64,000 bases of DNA, from contig CBDBES010000002.1 of NCBI GenBank assembly GCA_965204465.1, positions 558,001 through 622,000 of the forward strand, given 5' to 3'. Below the pieces are notes generated by a model. It was not told the origin of the DNA and did no database searches. It saw nothing but the letters and a program-made list of their open reading frames with translations. Every line of letters starts with the position of its first letter. Positions within the stretch are counted from its first letter, which is position 1. Origin of the DNA: CBDBES01 sp965204465. Lineage in GTDB: Bacteria; Spirochaetota; Leptospiria; Turneriellales; CBDBES01. Positions 27,520 to 36,781 of the stretch are shown one piece after another. Both the position numbers and the translations under genes were made by a program.

Positions 27520-30500
27520 ATGTCTCCTATCTCGAATGCTAGCTCTTTTACGCATCTTCATTTACACAGTGTTTATTCTCTTTTAGACGGGGCGATCCGG
27601 ATCAAAGATCTCATTCAGGAAGTCAAAAGATTGAAAATGAACTCCGTTGCCATAACGGATCACGGGAATATGTTTGCCACAGTAGAATTCTATGAAGAGG
27701 CCATCAAAAATAAAGTAAAGCCGATCATTGGAAGCGAATTTTATGTTGCCCCTGGTTCTCGTTTTGAAAAGAAAATGGTAGAGAAACTGGCAGATGGTCA
27801 GGCATATCATTTGATATTACTGGCCAAAAATAAAATAGGCTATCAAAATTTAGTTAAAATGTCTTCCAAAGCTTATCAGGAAGGTTTCTATAGAAAGCCG
27901 CGTATCGATTATGAATTATTAGCCCAACACTCAGAAGGAATCATATGTTTAACAGCATGCCTCGCAGGGGAAGTAAATCGAAAATTGTACCAGGAAAAAA
28001 ACCAAGAAGCATTTGAGTTAGCGGCTCATTTGAATGAGTTATTTGGTGATGGTAATTTCTATTTAGAGATACAGGACCATGGAATACCTGAACAGGCAAA
28101 AGTAACCAAGGGGGCTTTGGATATTCATAAAAGGACAGGAATTCCTTTGGTATTGACGAATGATTCTCACTTTCTTAGAAGAGAAGATCAAAAAGCCCAG
28201 GACATTATGCTTCGTATACAAATGAATAAGAAAATTGATGATCCAATGGAATTCGGATTCAATGAAGAATTTTATGTTAAATCTCCAGAAGAAATGAAAA
28301 AAATATTCCCTGAATTGCCTGAAGCTTATATGAATACCCAAAGGATTGATGAGATGATCGACCTCTCACTCGATTTTGGCCATCCTCTTTTACCCAATTT
28401 TGAAATACCAGAGGGGCATATATTAGCAGAATATTTGGAAAAGGAAATTGATCTTTGTTTAGAAAAGCGATTTGAGCATAATGTACCTGATAAATATAAA
28501 CAACGCAAAGATTATGAGCTGAAAATAATCAAAGATATGGGTTTTGAGGGCTATTTTTTAATCGTTGCTGATTTTATTAATTTTGCCAAGAAAAATGATA
28601 TCCCCGTAGGCGCTGGAAGAGGTTCTGCGGCTGGTTCTTTGATCGCCTACGCACTCGGTATTACGAATGTAGACCCTTTAAAGCATGGCCTTTTATTTGA
28701 GCGTTTCTTAAATCCATCCAGAAATGAAATGCCTGATGTGGATATAGATTTTTGTCGTGACAGAAGAGAAGAAGTAATCAATTATGTTGTGGAGAAATAC
28801 GGGAATGATCATGTGGCCCAGATCATTACCTTTGGTTCTTTATCGACAAAGGCAGTCATCAAAGATGTAGCCAGAGTATTAGGGTATTCCTTTCCAGAGA
28901 TCAATGCTATTTCTAAAAACTTACCCGATTCTCCCGGAATCTCTTTAAAAGAGGCAGTAAATTCTGTACCAGAAGCAAAAGAATTCTTTAACAGTGGTGA
29001 AAGAGAAAAAACACTCTGGCAGGTCTCTAATACATTAGAGGGGATACCCCGTAATTCTGGTAAGCATGCAGCAGGAATCGTGATCGCCCCCAAGCCATTG
29101 GACGAGATCATACCACTTGCTAAAGATTCAAAGACTGGTGCGATCATAACTCAGTTTGGGAAAAACCATTTAGAAAAAATTGGCTTGGTCAAGATGGACT
29201 TCTTAGGACTCAAAAACCTGACCATCATTAAAAATACTTTAAAGGAAATAGAAAAGAGGAGAAACATACGAGTCGATATAGACAACATTCCATTCGATGA
29301 CCCTAAAGTATATGAATTGTTTCAAAAAGGAATGACAAAAGGAATATTCCAGGTAGAAAAAGCAGGAATTACAAGTTTGCTACAAAGAGCCAAACCAGAT
29401 AAGTTTGAAGATATTGTAGCTTGTATTGCCCTTTATCGCCCCGGCCCATTGCAATCAGGCATGGCAGATGAATATATAAAAAGGAAAAATGGTGAAGAAA
29501 GAATAACTTATCCTCTTCCTGAGTTAGAACCTGTACTATCGGATACTTTTGGCACAATTGTATATCAGGAACAGGTAATGTTGATAGCACAGATAATTGG
29601 TGGCTTTAGTATGTCTGATGCAGATATTCTAAGAAAAGCAATGGGGAAGAAGAAAATGGATGTGATGTCTCAGATGAAAGAAAAATTCATAAACGGCGCC
29701 AAAGAAAGAAAGCATAATGAGAAACAGGCTTCTAATCTTTTTGATATGATGTCAAAATTCGGGGAATATGGTTTCAATAAATCGCATTCTGTGGCCTATG
29801 GGATCATTACTTATCAAACGGCATACCTAAAGGCCAGGTATCTACCTGAATTTTTAAAAGCCACTCTCGATGCTGATATTGAGAGTACAGAAAAATTGAT
29901 TGGATTGATACATTCTAGTAGAGAGATGGGTATTGAAATTTTGCCCCCTGATGTGAATGAATCAGATGCATGCTTTACGATCATAAGTGATAATAAAATA
30001 CGTTATGGGCTCCTGGGTTTAAAAGGAATTGGTAAAGTTGCCGTGGAATCAGTTATTAAAAGCCGCGCGAAGGATCATTTTAAAGATATCGCCGATTTGG
30101 CGGGTAGGATACCTAACCAATATTTCAATAAGAAGCTTTTAGAAGCACTTGTCTTTTCGGGATCTGTTGAAAGACTAGGGCACAATAGAGCTAGTCTCGC
30201 AGCAAATATTGATGACATTTTAAATCTATCCATCCAAATACATACAGACAGGGTTTCCGGACAAAAGGCATTATTTGGAGGCCAGGAGAACATCCCTTCT
30301 ATTCAGATAAAGTCAATAGAAGACTGGACCTCTGAAGAAAAGATGAAGTTTGAAAAAGAAACTTTAGGACTTTATCTTACTGATCATCCACTTCGAAAAT
30401 ACAAGACATTATTAGGCTATACAAAAATCACTCCATTAACCCAAATAGATGATGGCATAAGCCAGGAAAGAAAACTTACTTTTATAGGTGCTATCGAAGA

Positions 30501-31035
30501 AGCCAAAATGGTAAGTACTAAAAGAGGTTCAAATTTTTTACAAGCTACTATTTCGGATCTAAGTGGTCGTCAGAATATTAGAATTTATAATTCTCTTTAC
30601 GAAAAAAATAAATATTTACTTAAAGAAGGTTCCGTTTTAATTTTTGAATGTAGAGCCTCCATTTACAGAGACAATGAAAATAATCCAAGTATTTATGTTT
30701 CTGTTAATGAGATATCTGCTATAGAAAAACTTCAAAATATGATACAAAAGAGCCTGCACATTTATCTGGCATGTCTTTCTTTCTCTGAATTAAAAGAAAA
30801 AATATATCAAATTAAAAAAATCTTAATGAACTATTCTGGTCCTAATCCTGTTTATTTTCATTATAAAAATAATGAAGGAAACATTCAGGTCATTAAAGCG
30901 CATTCTAAATTTTTTGTGGATCATAAAGAAAATCTGAGTACTCAATTAAGTCAAATACTGATCTCTAAGGATCATATTGCCTGGAGAGTTGGCAATGAAG
31001 TACAATTTTCCGACCAGAGCATTAAACTCAGCTAA
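27520..31035 (+). CDS. dnaE: DNA polymerase III alpha subunit
   Basis: The replicative polymerase catalytic subunit (DnaE1 type). It has an N-terminal PHP domain (THLHLHSVYSLLDGA at about 9), the palm with GAGRGSAAGSL and catalytic PDVDIDF (about 405-411), the finger/thumb region (GIPRNSGKHAAGIV; SHSVAYG), a helix-hairpin-helix and a C-terminal OB domain (about 990-1065). It is about 1,171 residues, like E. coli DnaE. A TTG lies three codons earlier, but the ATG at 27520 matches family starts. It overlaps the next minus-strand gene by 4 bp at its 3' end. Confidence 0.97.
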   Translation: MSPISNASSFTHLHLHSVYSLLDGAIRIKDLIQEVKRLKMNSVAITDHGNMFATVEFYEEAIKNKVKPIIGSEFYVAPGSRFEKKMVEKLADGQAYHLILLAKNKIGYQNLVKMSSKAYQEGFYRKPRIDYELLAQHSEGIICLTACLAGEVNRKLYQEKNQEAFELAAHLNELFGDGNFYLEIQDHGIPEQAKVTKGALDIHKRTGIPLVLTNDSHFLRREDQKAQDIMLRIQMNKKIDDPMEFGFNEEFYVKSPEEMKKIFPELPEAYMNTQRIDEMIDLSLDFGHPLLPNFEIPEGHILAEYLEKEIDLCLEKRFEHNVPDKYKQRKDYELKIIKDMGFEGYFLIVADFINFAKKNDIPVGAGRGSAAGSLIAYALGITNVDPLKHGLLFERFLNPSRNEMPDVDIDFCRDRREEVINYVVEKYGNDHVAQIITFGSLSTKAVIKDVARVLGYSFPEINAISKNLPDSPGISLKEAVNSVPEAKEFFNSGEREKTLWQVSNTLEGIPRNSGKHAAGIVIAPKPLDEIIPLAKDSKTGAIITQFGKNHLEKIGLVKMDFLGLKNLTIIKNTLKEIEKRRNIRVDIDNIPFDDPKVYELFQKGMTKGIFQVEKAGITSLLQRAKPDKFEDIVACIALYRPGPLQSGMADEYIKRKNGEERITYPLPELEPVLSDTFGTIVYQEQVMLIAQIIGGFSMSDADILRKAMGKKKMDVMSQMKEKFINGAKERKHNEKQASNLFDMMSKFGEYGFNKSHSVAYGIITYQTAYLKARYLPEFLKATLDADIESTEKLIGLIHSSREMGIEILPPDVNESDACFTIISDNKIRYGLLGLKGIGKVAVESVIKSRAKDHFKDIADLAGRIPNQYFNKKLLEALVFSGSVERLGHNRASLAANIDDILNLSIQIHTDRVSGQKALFGGQENIPSIQIKSIEDWTSEEKMKFEKETLGLYLTDHPLRKYKTLLGYTKITPLTQIDDGISQERKLTFIGAIEEAKMVSTKRGSNFLQATISDLSGRQNIRIYNSLYEKNKYLLKEGSVLIFECRASIYRDNENNPSIYVSVNEISAIEKLQNMIQKSLHIYLACLSFSELKEKIYQIKKILMNYSGPNPVYFHYKNNEGNIQVIKAHSKFFVDHKENLSTQLSQILISKDHIAWRVGNEVQFSDQSIKLS

Positions 31036-31895
31036 TTCTTAGAAGATTGATTCTCTAATTTTTCAAGAGCTTTTTTAATTCTAGCGATTTTGGTCAAAGC
31101 TGCATAATTAGCGAATACACCAATAGTTCCCAGCCCAATGGCTAAACCGTAATACCTGTTTGGCGCGTACTCATAAAGAGAAGTGACCAAGAAGTATACC
31201 AAAGGGTCTAAGATAGCGCTAATACCCAGGGTCATCATCCTATCGGCTCTTTGCATAATCCCCTCGTTGTCTGTAGCTCCCAGACTTGATCCTCTTTCTT
31301 TGGAGTAGGATATCAAATGAGCTCCCAGTAGAGATAGAATAGCTAATAGGCTTAAATATGAATTACCCTTTTCGTTACCTGCAGATGGATCAAAGATAGA
31401 AAAATAAGTAATGATTCCGACGAAGATAAAATAGTCAGAATATCTGTCTACAACGGAATCGAAGAATGCCCCTGATTTTGAATCAATTTTTTTATATCTT
31501 GCAACTCTTCCATCCAAGGTATCAAAAGTACCGGATAAAACCAGTAACCATCCTCCCGTTGAAATATGCCCAAATGTAAATGCCAGGCTTGAAAATATTG
31601 CAATGACTAAAGATACTATGGTTATATTGTTTGGTTTTAAATTAAACAACAGAACTAAATGAAACAATGGAGAGGTGATCCAATTCCAGAATTCTCTAAA
31701 AAAATGGCTGGAAACCAATGTGGAATTTTTTACCTTTGTTTTTTCTACGAAGTCTTTTTGCCTATAGGTTTTTAGATAAAAAATAAGTATCGATAAAAAA
31801 ATAAGAATTAAGGTACAGATCAAGAAAATAATGCTGATCTTTACATCTCTAGGCCTGATAGAAGGCTGTATATTCATTACTGACATTAAGCACAT
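31032..31895 (-). CDS. CDP-alcohol phosphatidyltransferase family protein
   Basis: An integral-membrane enzyme of phospholipid synthesis. The signature D-G-x2-A-R-x8-G-x3-D-x3-D is complete (DGRVARY..SGAFFDSVVD, about 133-155). About six hydrophobic helices are visible. The acceptor (glycerol-3-phosphate, serine, inositol or other) cannot be told. The N terminus carries an extra transmembrane helix. Start choice is open: the ATG at 31895 overlaps the fmt stop by 10 bp, while the ATG at 31886 forms a TAATG stop-start junction with fmt, indicating translational coupling. Confidence 0.9.
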   Translation of the reverse strand: MCLMSVMNIQPSIRPRDVKISIIFLICTLILIFLSILIFYLKTYRQKDFVEKTKVKNSTLVSSHFFREFWNWITSPLFHLVLLFNLKPNNITIVSLVIAIFSSLAFTFGHISTGGWLLVLSGTFDTLDGRVARYKKIDSKSGAFFDSVVDRYSDYFIFVGIITYFSIFDPSAGNEKGNSYLSLLAILSLLGAHLISYSKERGSSLGATDNEGIMQRADRMMTLGISAILDPLVYFLVTSLYEYAPNRYYGLAIGLGTIGVFANYAALTKIARIKKALEKLENQSSKN

Positions 31896-32863
31896 AATTC
31901 TGTGAATTGAACCTCTTTACCTCTTGCATACCCATTCAAAAAATCTTTGCCAGAAATAGAACCCTTACCCTCTGGCTGGACTCTTTCAACAGGAAGACAA
32001 TAGTGATCTCCGCATACGACCCATAGAACATCATCCAATATAAAAGTGCTTCCAGGAAGGGCTTCTTTATTTGATACTTTTTCTATTTTTTCTTTTGGGA
32101 TCTGAAAGTCTATAAATAATTTAATTTTTTTATTTCTAAAAAGGGTAAAGGCACCTGGCTTAGAGGTATAGGCTCTACAATGATTTCGGATCGCTTCTGC
32201 TTGATGATTCCAATATATTTTTCCCATGGATGGATGAATTTTTTGGCAATAATTTGCCTTTTCTTCAGGTTGCACAGTGTCTTTTAATCTACCTTGTGCA
32301 AAATCAAGCAATATATTGCACCCGTTTTCTAACAGAACATTTTGCATTCTTTGTATAAGAATTTCTTTCCAATCTTCCCAATGGATGGCAACCTGGATCT
32401 GCTTTAATATATTACCGGAGTCCAATTTTTCACTTATCCTTTGTAATGTCCATCCTGTTTTTTCGTAGCCTCTTAATAGTGCATATTCAATGGGAGAGGC
32501 ACCTCTTAGATCAGGCAGTAAACTTGCATGAAAATTTACTGCTCCTTTGGGTGGATTGGAGCAGATATTTTTAGGAATTAAATTGCCATAGGCAAGTACA
32601 ATATGGAAATCTATGGGGTATTTTTTAAATTCTTCTATCATAGAAGTTTCCTTTAAATTTTCAGGGGTAAATACAGGAATTCCAAGTTCTAATGCTATTT
32701 TTTTCACTGGAGAGGGCAGTATTCTTTGGCCTCTTTTTGATCTTGATCTATCTGGTTGGGTAACAATATATTCAATTTTAAAACGATCATCCCTTGCAAT
32801 AAGAGAGCAAAAAGATTCTGATATCTCTGGAGTGCCCCAATAACTAACGTGTACCATAATCAA
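31886..32863 (-). CDS. fmt: methionyl-tRNA formyltransferase
   Basis: Formylates initiator Met-tRNA using 10-formyl-THF. It has HVSYWGTPEIS at the N terminus, TQPDRSRSKRG and the catalytic region AYGNLIPKNICSNPPKG with NFHASLLPDLRGASPIEYAL (Asn, His and SLLP). The C-terminal tRNA-binding domain is present. The length of 325 is typical. The start may be codon 1 or codon 3 (both ATG). It begins one base after the preceding gene's stop. Confidence 0.96.
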   Translation of the reverse strand: MIMVHVSYWGTPEISESFCSLIARDDRFKIEYIVTQPDRSRSKRGQRILPSPVKKIALELGIPVFTPENLKETSMIEEFKKYPIDFHIVLAYGNLIPKNICSNPPKGAVNFHASLLPDLRGASPIEYALLRGYEKTGWTLQRISEKLDSGNILKQIQVAIHWEDWKEILIQRMQNVLLENGCNILLDFAQGRLKDTVQPEEKANYCQKIHPSMGKIYWNHQAEAIRNHCRAYTSKPGAFTLFRNKKIKLFIDFQIPKEKIEKVSNKEALPGSTFILDDVLWVVCGDHYCLPVERVQPEGKGSISGKDFLNGYARGKEVQFTELCA

Positions 32864-33259
32864 TTACTTCTTGAAAATATCTTCTAATTCATCTGCCTTA
32901 GCAGCCACATAAAGTAATGATTTCATAAATCTTTGCGGATCCAGATCTTTTACAAAATAAGTTTGATGTATAACAAAAGTATCCTTCATAATAGCAATAG
33001 CTCCATAGGTTAAAGAAGCATTTAATGTTAATACTTCTTTAAATAAAGCAGAGTCTTTTTCTTCTAATTTTTTAATATTGGAACAATAATTCAATACGGA
33101 ATCACCAGACTCGTCTTTCCCTAGAGAAACAATTACTTTTTGCTTTCTTCCCCCTTCAAAAGTTATATTGGCAGAGTATTTTCCATCAGCTTCTTTATGA
33201 AAGGGTATTTTTGTTTCTGTATTGATCGCGGCAATAAACCCATCAAAAATTTCAAGCAT
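32864..33259 (-). CDS. small YbjN/CesT (type III chaperone fold)-like protein
   Basis: 131 residues with alternating strand and helix segments. LTLNASLTYGAIAIMKDTFVIHQTYF followed by LDPQRFMKSLLYVAAKADELEDIF resembles the YbjN/CesT chaperone fold. That is a fold-level similarity, not proof of secretion function; no type III secretion gene other than flagellar ones is nearby. It is tightly linked to fmt (adjacent), in the same operon. Confidence 0.6.
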   Translation of the reverse strand: MLEIFDGFIAAINTETKIPFHKEADGKYSANITFEGGRKQKVIVSLGKDESGDSVLNYCSNIKKLEEKDSALFKEVLTLNASLTYGAIAIMKDTFVIHQTYFVKDLDPQRFMKSLLYVAAKADELEDIFKK

Positions 33260-33423
33260 GATTTAGCAGAAAGAAATTTTTTCAACATAAGGTCAAGTTA
33301 TTTTATTAAAAATAGTATAGATATCTTTATGTTCCTACAGAAAGCCTTTACTTACTTGGTTACTCCAAGTTTTGTTTCAAATTCCATAGGGTCAATGAAA
33401 TTGATTTTTTCTTTATTATTGGA

Positions 33424-34167
33424 TTATCTGGTTTCTTTCGTCTCGAATAAACCCATTACTGTTCTTCCATCTTTAATAAATACTAAAGAGTGGTCAGGAA
33501 TTTTTGTATTGGAATGAATTCTAACTCCTGGTTTAATGATGACGTGATCTCCTATGATGCAGTTATCTCCTATAGTAGTTTTCTTTTTTTCACTGGAACC
33601 ATAGATATGTGCATAATCCCCTATTTTGTTATTACTTCCCAGTGCAGCATATTCAATTTTACTGTAATCCTGTATATTATTTTGATCACCTAAAACAACA
33701 TGCAATAAAGTAGAATGGGCCCCAAGTATATTGTTATTTCCTAGTTCAGAATTATATATCTTGGAAAATATTTTCATTTTACAAGAATCTCCGATGACTG
33801 TATCCTTGATTTCTCCCATAGAACGGATCACAAAATTATGACCCACTGTGGAATCTCTAATGGTAGAACTATAATTCCGCAAGCCTTCCCCGCATTTACT
33901 TGAGAATATTTTAGCTCCTCCTGTAACCACTGCACTCTTGCCTAAATTAGATCTATCTATAAATGCCCCCCCCGCCAAACCAATATCAGCCTTTGTACTA
34001 ATAACACTCTTACCTAAAATAGAAGAACCTATCCTAAGTTTTATACCTTTTGCCAGTACCGCTCTGGTATCAATTTTGATCAGTCCCTGAAAACCTTCAA
34101 TCCATACATTTGATTTTGAAAGATTTGCTAATTCATTATCATTCAAATATTGACTTTCTTCTTGCAT
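33424..34167 (-). CDS. left-handed beta-helix (hexapeptide repeat) protein, acyltransferase-like
   Basis: A 247-residue protein built almost entirely of hexapeptide repeats (for example IGSSILGKSVIS, TVIGDSCKMKI, LGDQNNIQDYS, IGDNCIIGDHVII), as in GlmU C-terminal and LpxA-type enzymes. No nucleotidyltransferase domain is attached. The substrate is unknown. A good GAGGT Shine-Dalgarno sequence lies 7 nt before the ATG. A run of eight G on the coding strand (33966-33973) lies within the GGAF codons. It is 26 bp downstream of mtaB. Confidence 0.78.
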   Translation of the reverse strand: MQEESQYLNDNELANLSKSNVWIEGFQGLIKIDTRAVLAKGIKLRIGSSILGKSVISTKADIGLAGGAFIDRSNLGKSAVVTGGAKIFSSKCGEGLRNYSSTIRDSTVGHNFVIRSMGEIKDTVIGDSCKMKIFSKIYNSELGNNNILGAHSTLLHVVLGDQNNIQDYSKIEYAALGSNNKIGDYAHIYGSSEKKKTTIGDNCIIGDHVIIKPGVRIHSNTKIPDHSLVFIKDGRTVMGLFETKETR

Positions 34168-34193
34168 ATCATCTACCTCATGATCAGTATATT

Positions 34194-35531
34194 TTACGAA
34201 ACCAATACCATTTTGGCATACCTATTGGATCCCTGGCATTCCAAATAAACCATATCCCCTCTTTTGTAGCGAATATCATTATAGGAATAAGTCTTTGATC
34301 TTATATAATTTTCGGTCAATATTTCTATCTCATTCCCATATATTTTTTCAATGATTCCTCTAAAAGTTTTTCCTTCAACGTATTTAAGATAGTCATTAAA
34401 CATCTTTTCTTTTAAAGCCATAACTCTAAGAATACGTTGTTTAATAACTTCTCTGGGAATTTCTTTTAAAAAATCCCCATTCTTTGGCTTTAATTTTTTT
34501 AGAATAGGAGTATTTTTTCGCTTGGAATAAGGGAATATATGTATATTGGCAAACTTCATTTTTTCGCAAAATTCAAGGGTTTCTTCAAAGTATTCTTCTG
34601 TTTCACCTGGGAATCCAACAATAACATCCGTACCCAAGTGTATTTGAGGACATTCTTTTCTTACTCTATTTACCCATTGCTCAAAATATTTGGGGGAGTA
34701 TCCTCTGTTCATCCATTTTAATATTTGTTTAGAACCACTTTGTAAAGGTACATGTAAAAACTTTGCCAATTTAGAATGTCTATAGAGGCTGGCCAGTCTT
34801 TTTGTTACATCTCCTGGCTCGATGGAACTGATCTTTATATAGAAATCACCATCCAGATCTAAAAGCTTTTCCAAAAGATCACAAAAATCATTTTTTGTGA
34901 TTGAATTCCCCATAGAGTGATTCTGTGGAAATTCATAGGAACCTATGTTCACCCCTGTGAGCATGATCTCTGTAAAACCAAGATGGATCAAATATTTGGC
35001 TTCTTTTATTATATCCTCAATATTCCTGGAACGAGCCTTCCCTCTTGCCTGGGGTATTTTACAATAACTGCATGATTTATTGCAACCGTCTTGTATTTTT
35101 AAATAGGCTCTTGCATAGCCTTCTTTTGAACGGTATTCATATCCAAATTGTCCGTCTATTCTGGGAATGGTTTTGTAGTCATTAGATAATTCTTCATCAT
35201 TTTGAAGTAATAATTGGGGGATACTGGCCTTATTTTGGTTTGGCACTACTAAGCTTACACCTGCCAATTTATTGATTTCTTTTTCGTCGGTGGTGGCATA
35301 GCATCCGGTAACGATTATTTTTGCCTTTGGATTCAATCTATGCACTTTACGGATGGTCTGTCTATTCTTTTGATCTGCTCTGTTGGTTACAGTACAGGTA
35401 TTCAATATTACTACATCCGCTTCTTGCATATTCTCTACAAAATGAAAACCTTGTTTTGAGATACCTGATTTTAAAGATGTAGATTCATATTGGTTCAATC
35501 TGCATCCGGAATGATAAATAAAAGCCTTCAT
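34194..35531 (-). CDS. mtaB: tRNA t6A37 methylthiotransferase MtaB (radical SAM)
   Basis: Converts t6A37 to ms2t6A37 in ANN-decoding tRNAs. The N-terminal UPF0004 domain has GCRLNQYES, ILNTCTVTNRAD and TGCYAT (three Cys, second 4Fe-4S cluster). The radical SAM motif is DGCNKSCSYCKIP (CxxxCxxC, about 152-162), with a C-terminal TRAM region. The GCRLNxxE start distinguishes MtaB from MiaB and RimO. The length of 445 is normal. Confidence 0.93.
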   Translation of the reverse strand: MKAFIYHSGCRLNQYESTSLKSGISKQGFHFVENMQEADVVILNTCTVTNRADQKNRQTIRKVHRLNPKAKIIVTGCYATTDEKEINKLAGVSLVVPNQNKASIPQLLLQNDEELSNDYKTIPRIDGQFGYEYRSKEGYARAYLKIQDGCNKSCSYCKIPQARGKARSRNIEDIIKEAKYLIHLGFTEIMLTGVNIGSYEFPQNHSMGNSITKNDFCDLLEKLLDLDGDFYIKISSIEPGDVTKRLASLYRHSKLAKFLHVPLQSGSKQILKWMNRGYSPKYFEQWVNRVRKECPQIHLGTDVIVGFPGETEEYFEETLEFCEKMKFANIHIFPYSKRKNTPILKKLKPKNGDFLKEIPREVIKQRILRVMALKEKMFNDYLKYVEGKTFRGIIEKIYGNEIEILTENYIRSKTYSYNDIRYKRGDMVYLECQGSNRYAKMVLVS

Positions 35532-35534
35532 GGA

Positions 35535-36338
35535 TCAGAGTATCTTTTTTAGATTCTTTTTCACGATTTTGTATAGAGGAGATTTTTTGTCCAATTTCTC
35601 CAATGCTTGTAGAAAATTCTTCCTGGCATTTTTAATGAGTTCCCTCTTCTCATTTGGATATTTAATATCATTTGCCCAGCTATATCGAATGAATCCCAGC
35701 AGATTAAGAGAATAGGCATCCTCTGGTAGAATAGAAATTGCCCATAGAGAAGATATTTCTGCTTTAGAATATTGACCTAGCATCAGATGTGCCCTTGCCT
35801 CCAGAGAAAGAGCCTCAAATCTTTCTGCATTTGAACTATTTTCCACAGCCTTTGACAACTCTGCATATTTAAGCGCATTTTTGGGCTTCTTAATGCGTAG
35901 ATAGGCTCTGGAAAGCACATTATACATGCGGGAAGTTACTTTGTCTTTTCCTAATATTTTAATACCTTTTTTTATCGTTTCAATACTTTTACGAATGCGG
36001 TCCCATTTCAAATAAAGTAGACCCAACTCTACATGACCTGCAATTTCAGATGGTTGATTTTGAATAAAATTCTGAAAATGCTTGGAAGCGGGTGCATAAT
36101 TTTTAAGCTTCCAATGAGAATGCGCTGCTAAATATCTTATTTGAGGATTATTAAGATCTGATTTAATGATACGCTTTAAATATTCTAAAGATGCCTCGTA
36201 TCTACTTGAATTATACTCTACAATGGCTTTTTGAATATACTCTTGAATATCTTCTTTAGAAACATTTTCTGGCTTATCGACTGCCAGAATATTTGCCTCT
36301 ATCAAGAATAGAAAAAATAACTTTAGAATAAATTTCAT
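35535..36338 (-). CDS. exported TPR protein
   Basis: 267 residues with a cleavable signal peptide (hydrophobic 4-18, then AVD), followed by about five tetratricopeptide repeats (YNSSRYEASLEYLKRII; NYAPASKHFQNFIQNQPSEIAGHVELGLLYLKW; and on). Probably periplasmic and involved in protein-protein contacts; the partner is unknown. The stop lies 3 bp before the mtaB start, so the two are one transcript. TTGACA lies 35 nt upstream of the ATG. Confidence 0.8.
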   Translation of the reverse strand: MKFILKLFFLFLIEANILAVDKPENVSKEDIQEYIQKAIVEYNSSRYEASLEYLKRIIKSDLNNPQIRYLAAHSHWKLKNYAPASKHFQNFIQNQPSEIAGHVELGLLYLKWDRIRKSIETIKKGIKILGKDKVTSRMYNVLSRAYLRIKKPKNALKYAELSKAVENSSNAERFEALSLEARAHLMLGQYSKAEISSLWAISILPEDAYSLNLLGFIRYSWANDIKYPNEKRELIKNARKNFLQALEKLDKKSPLYKIVKKNLKKIL

Positions 36339-36373
36339 TCCCTAATCGATGTAGCAAAAATATTTTGATATCC

Positions 36374-36379
36374 TGTCAA
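36374..36379 (-). promoter_or_regulatory. TTGACA -35-like box, TPR-mtaB operon
   Basis: TTGACA on the minus strand, 35 nt before the ATG at 36338. The 17-bp position reads TGCTAC, a poor -10. Confidence 0.4.
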
Positions 36380-36450
36380 GAATAATAATAAATAAGTATT
36401 ATTATCCTTGCATTAGCCAGGAAGCAGCATTAGCTAGGAAGCAGCATTAA

Positions 36451-36520
36451 GAAATGAAAAGAAATGAAAAGAAATGCTAAGAAATGAAAAGAAATGAAAA
36501 GAAATGCTAAGAAATGCTAA
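36451..36520. repeat. seven phased 10-bp repeats (GAAATGAAAA / GAAATGCTAA)
   Basis: Seven exact decamers in the order A-A-B-A-A-B-B, where A is GAAATGAAAA and B is GAAATGCTAA. Short A-tracts recur once per helical turn, which favours intrinsic curvature. It lies between core DNA and the RM operon. Confidence 0.95.
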
Positions 36521-36781
36521 GCTAGCAGTGCCCTTTTAGCAGGACATCAAATGTTTAGGGTCAGCTACAAACTTACTATGGACGTAAAAGATATTCAAAG
36601 CGCGCGTTTAGTTTTATCTAATTGTAAATAAATCCGACTCCTACCAGCCAAAAGCGGTTGTTTGACCTCCACCACCTCTACGTAGGGCGGTTCTCGTCAC
36701 AGCCTCCTGATACGCTATAATAAAATTGACAGGTCAAGCTAAAAATAGCTTCTAGTAGTTTAATAGCCTAATAAAAATCGT

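Larger units (their letters stand above)
36339..36781. other. 443-bp left boundary of the restriction-modification island
   Basis: Holds a duplicated 17-mer (AGGAAGCAGCATT core, about 36419-36449), the 70-bp decamer array, and then about 260 bp of less AT-rich DNA leading to hsdM. Candidate hsdM promoter elements are TATAAT (36716-36721) and TTGACA (36726-36731). No ORF or tRNA was recognised. Confidence 0.5.

Noticed and set aside
32864..33259. Evidence for a type III secretion system
   Set aside because: The chaperone-like fold occurs in many unrelated proteins, and no injectisome genes are present.
36451..36520. CRISPR array
   Set aside because: Units are 10 bp with no spacers, and there are no cas genes.
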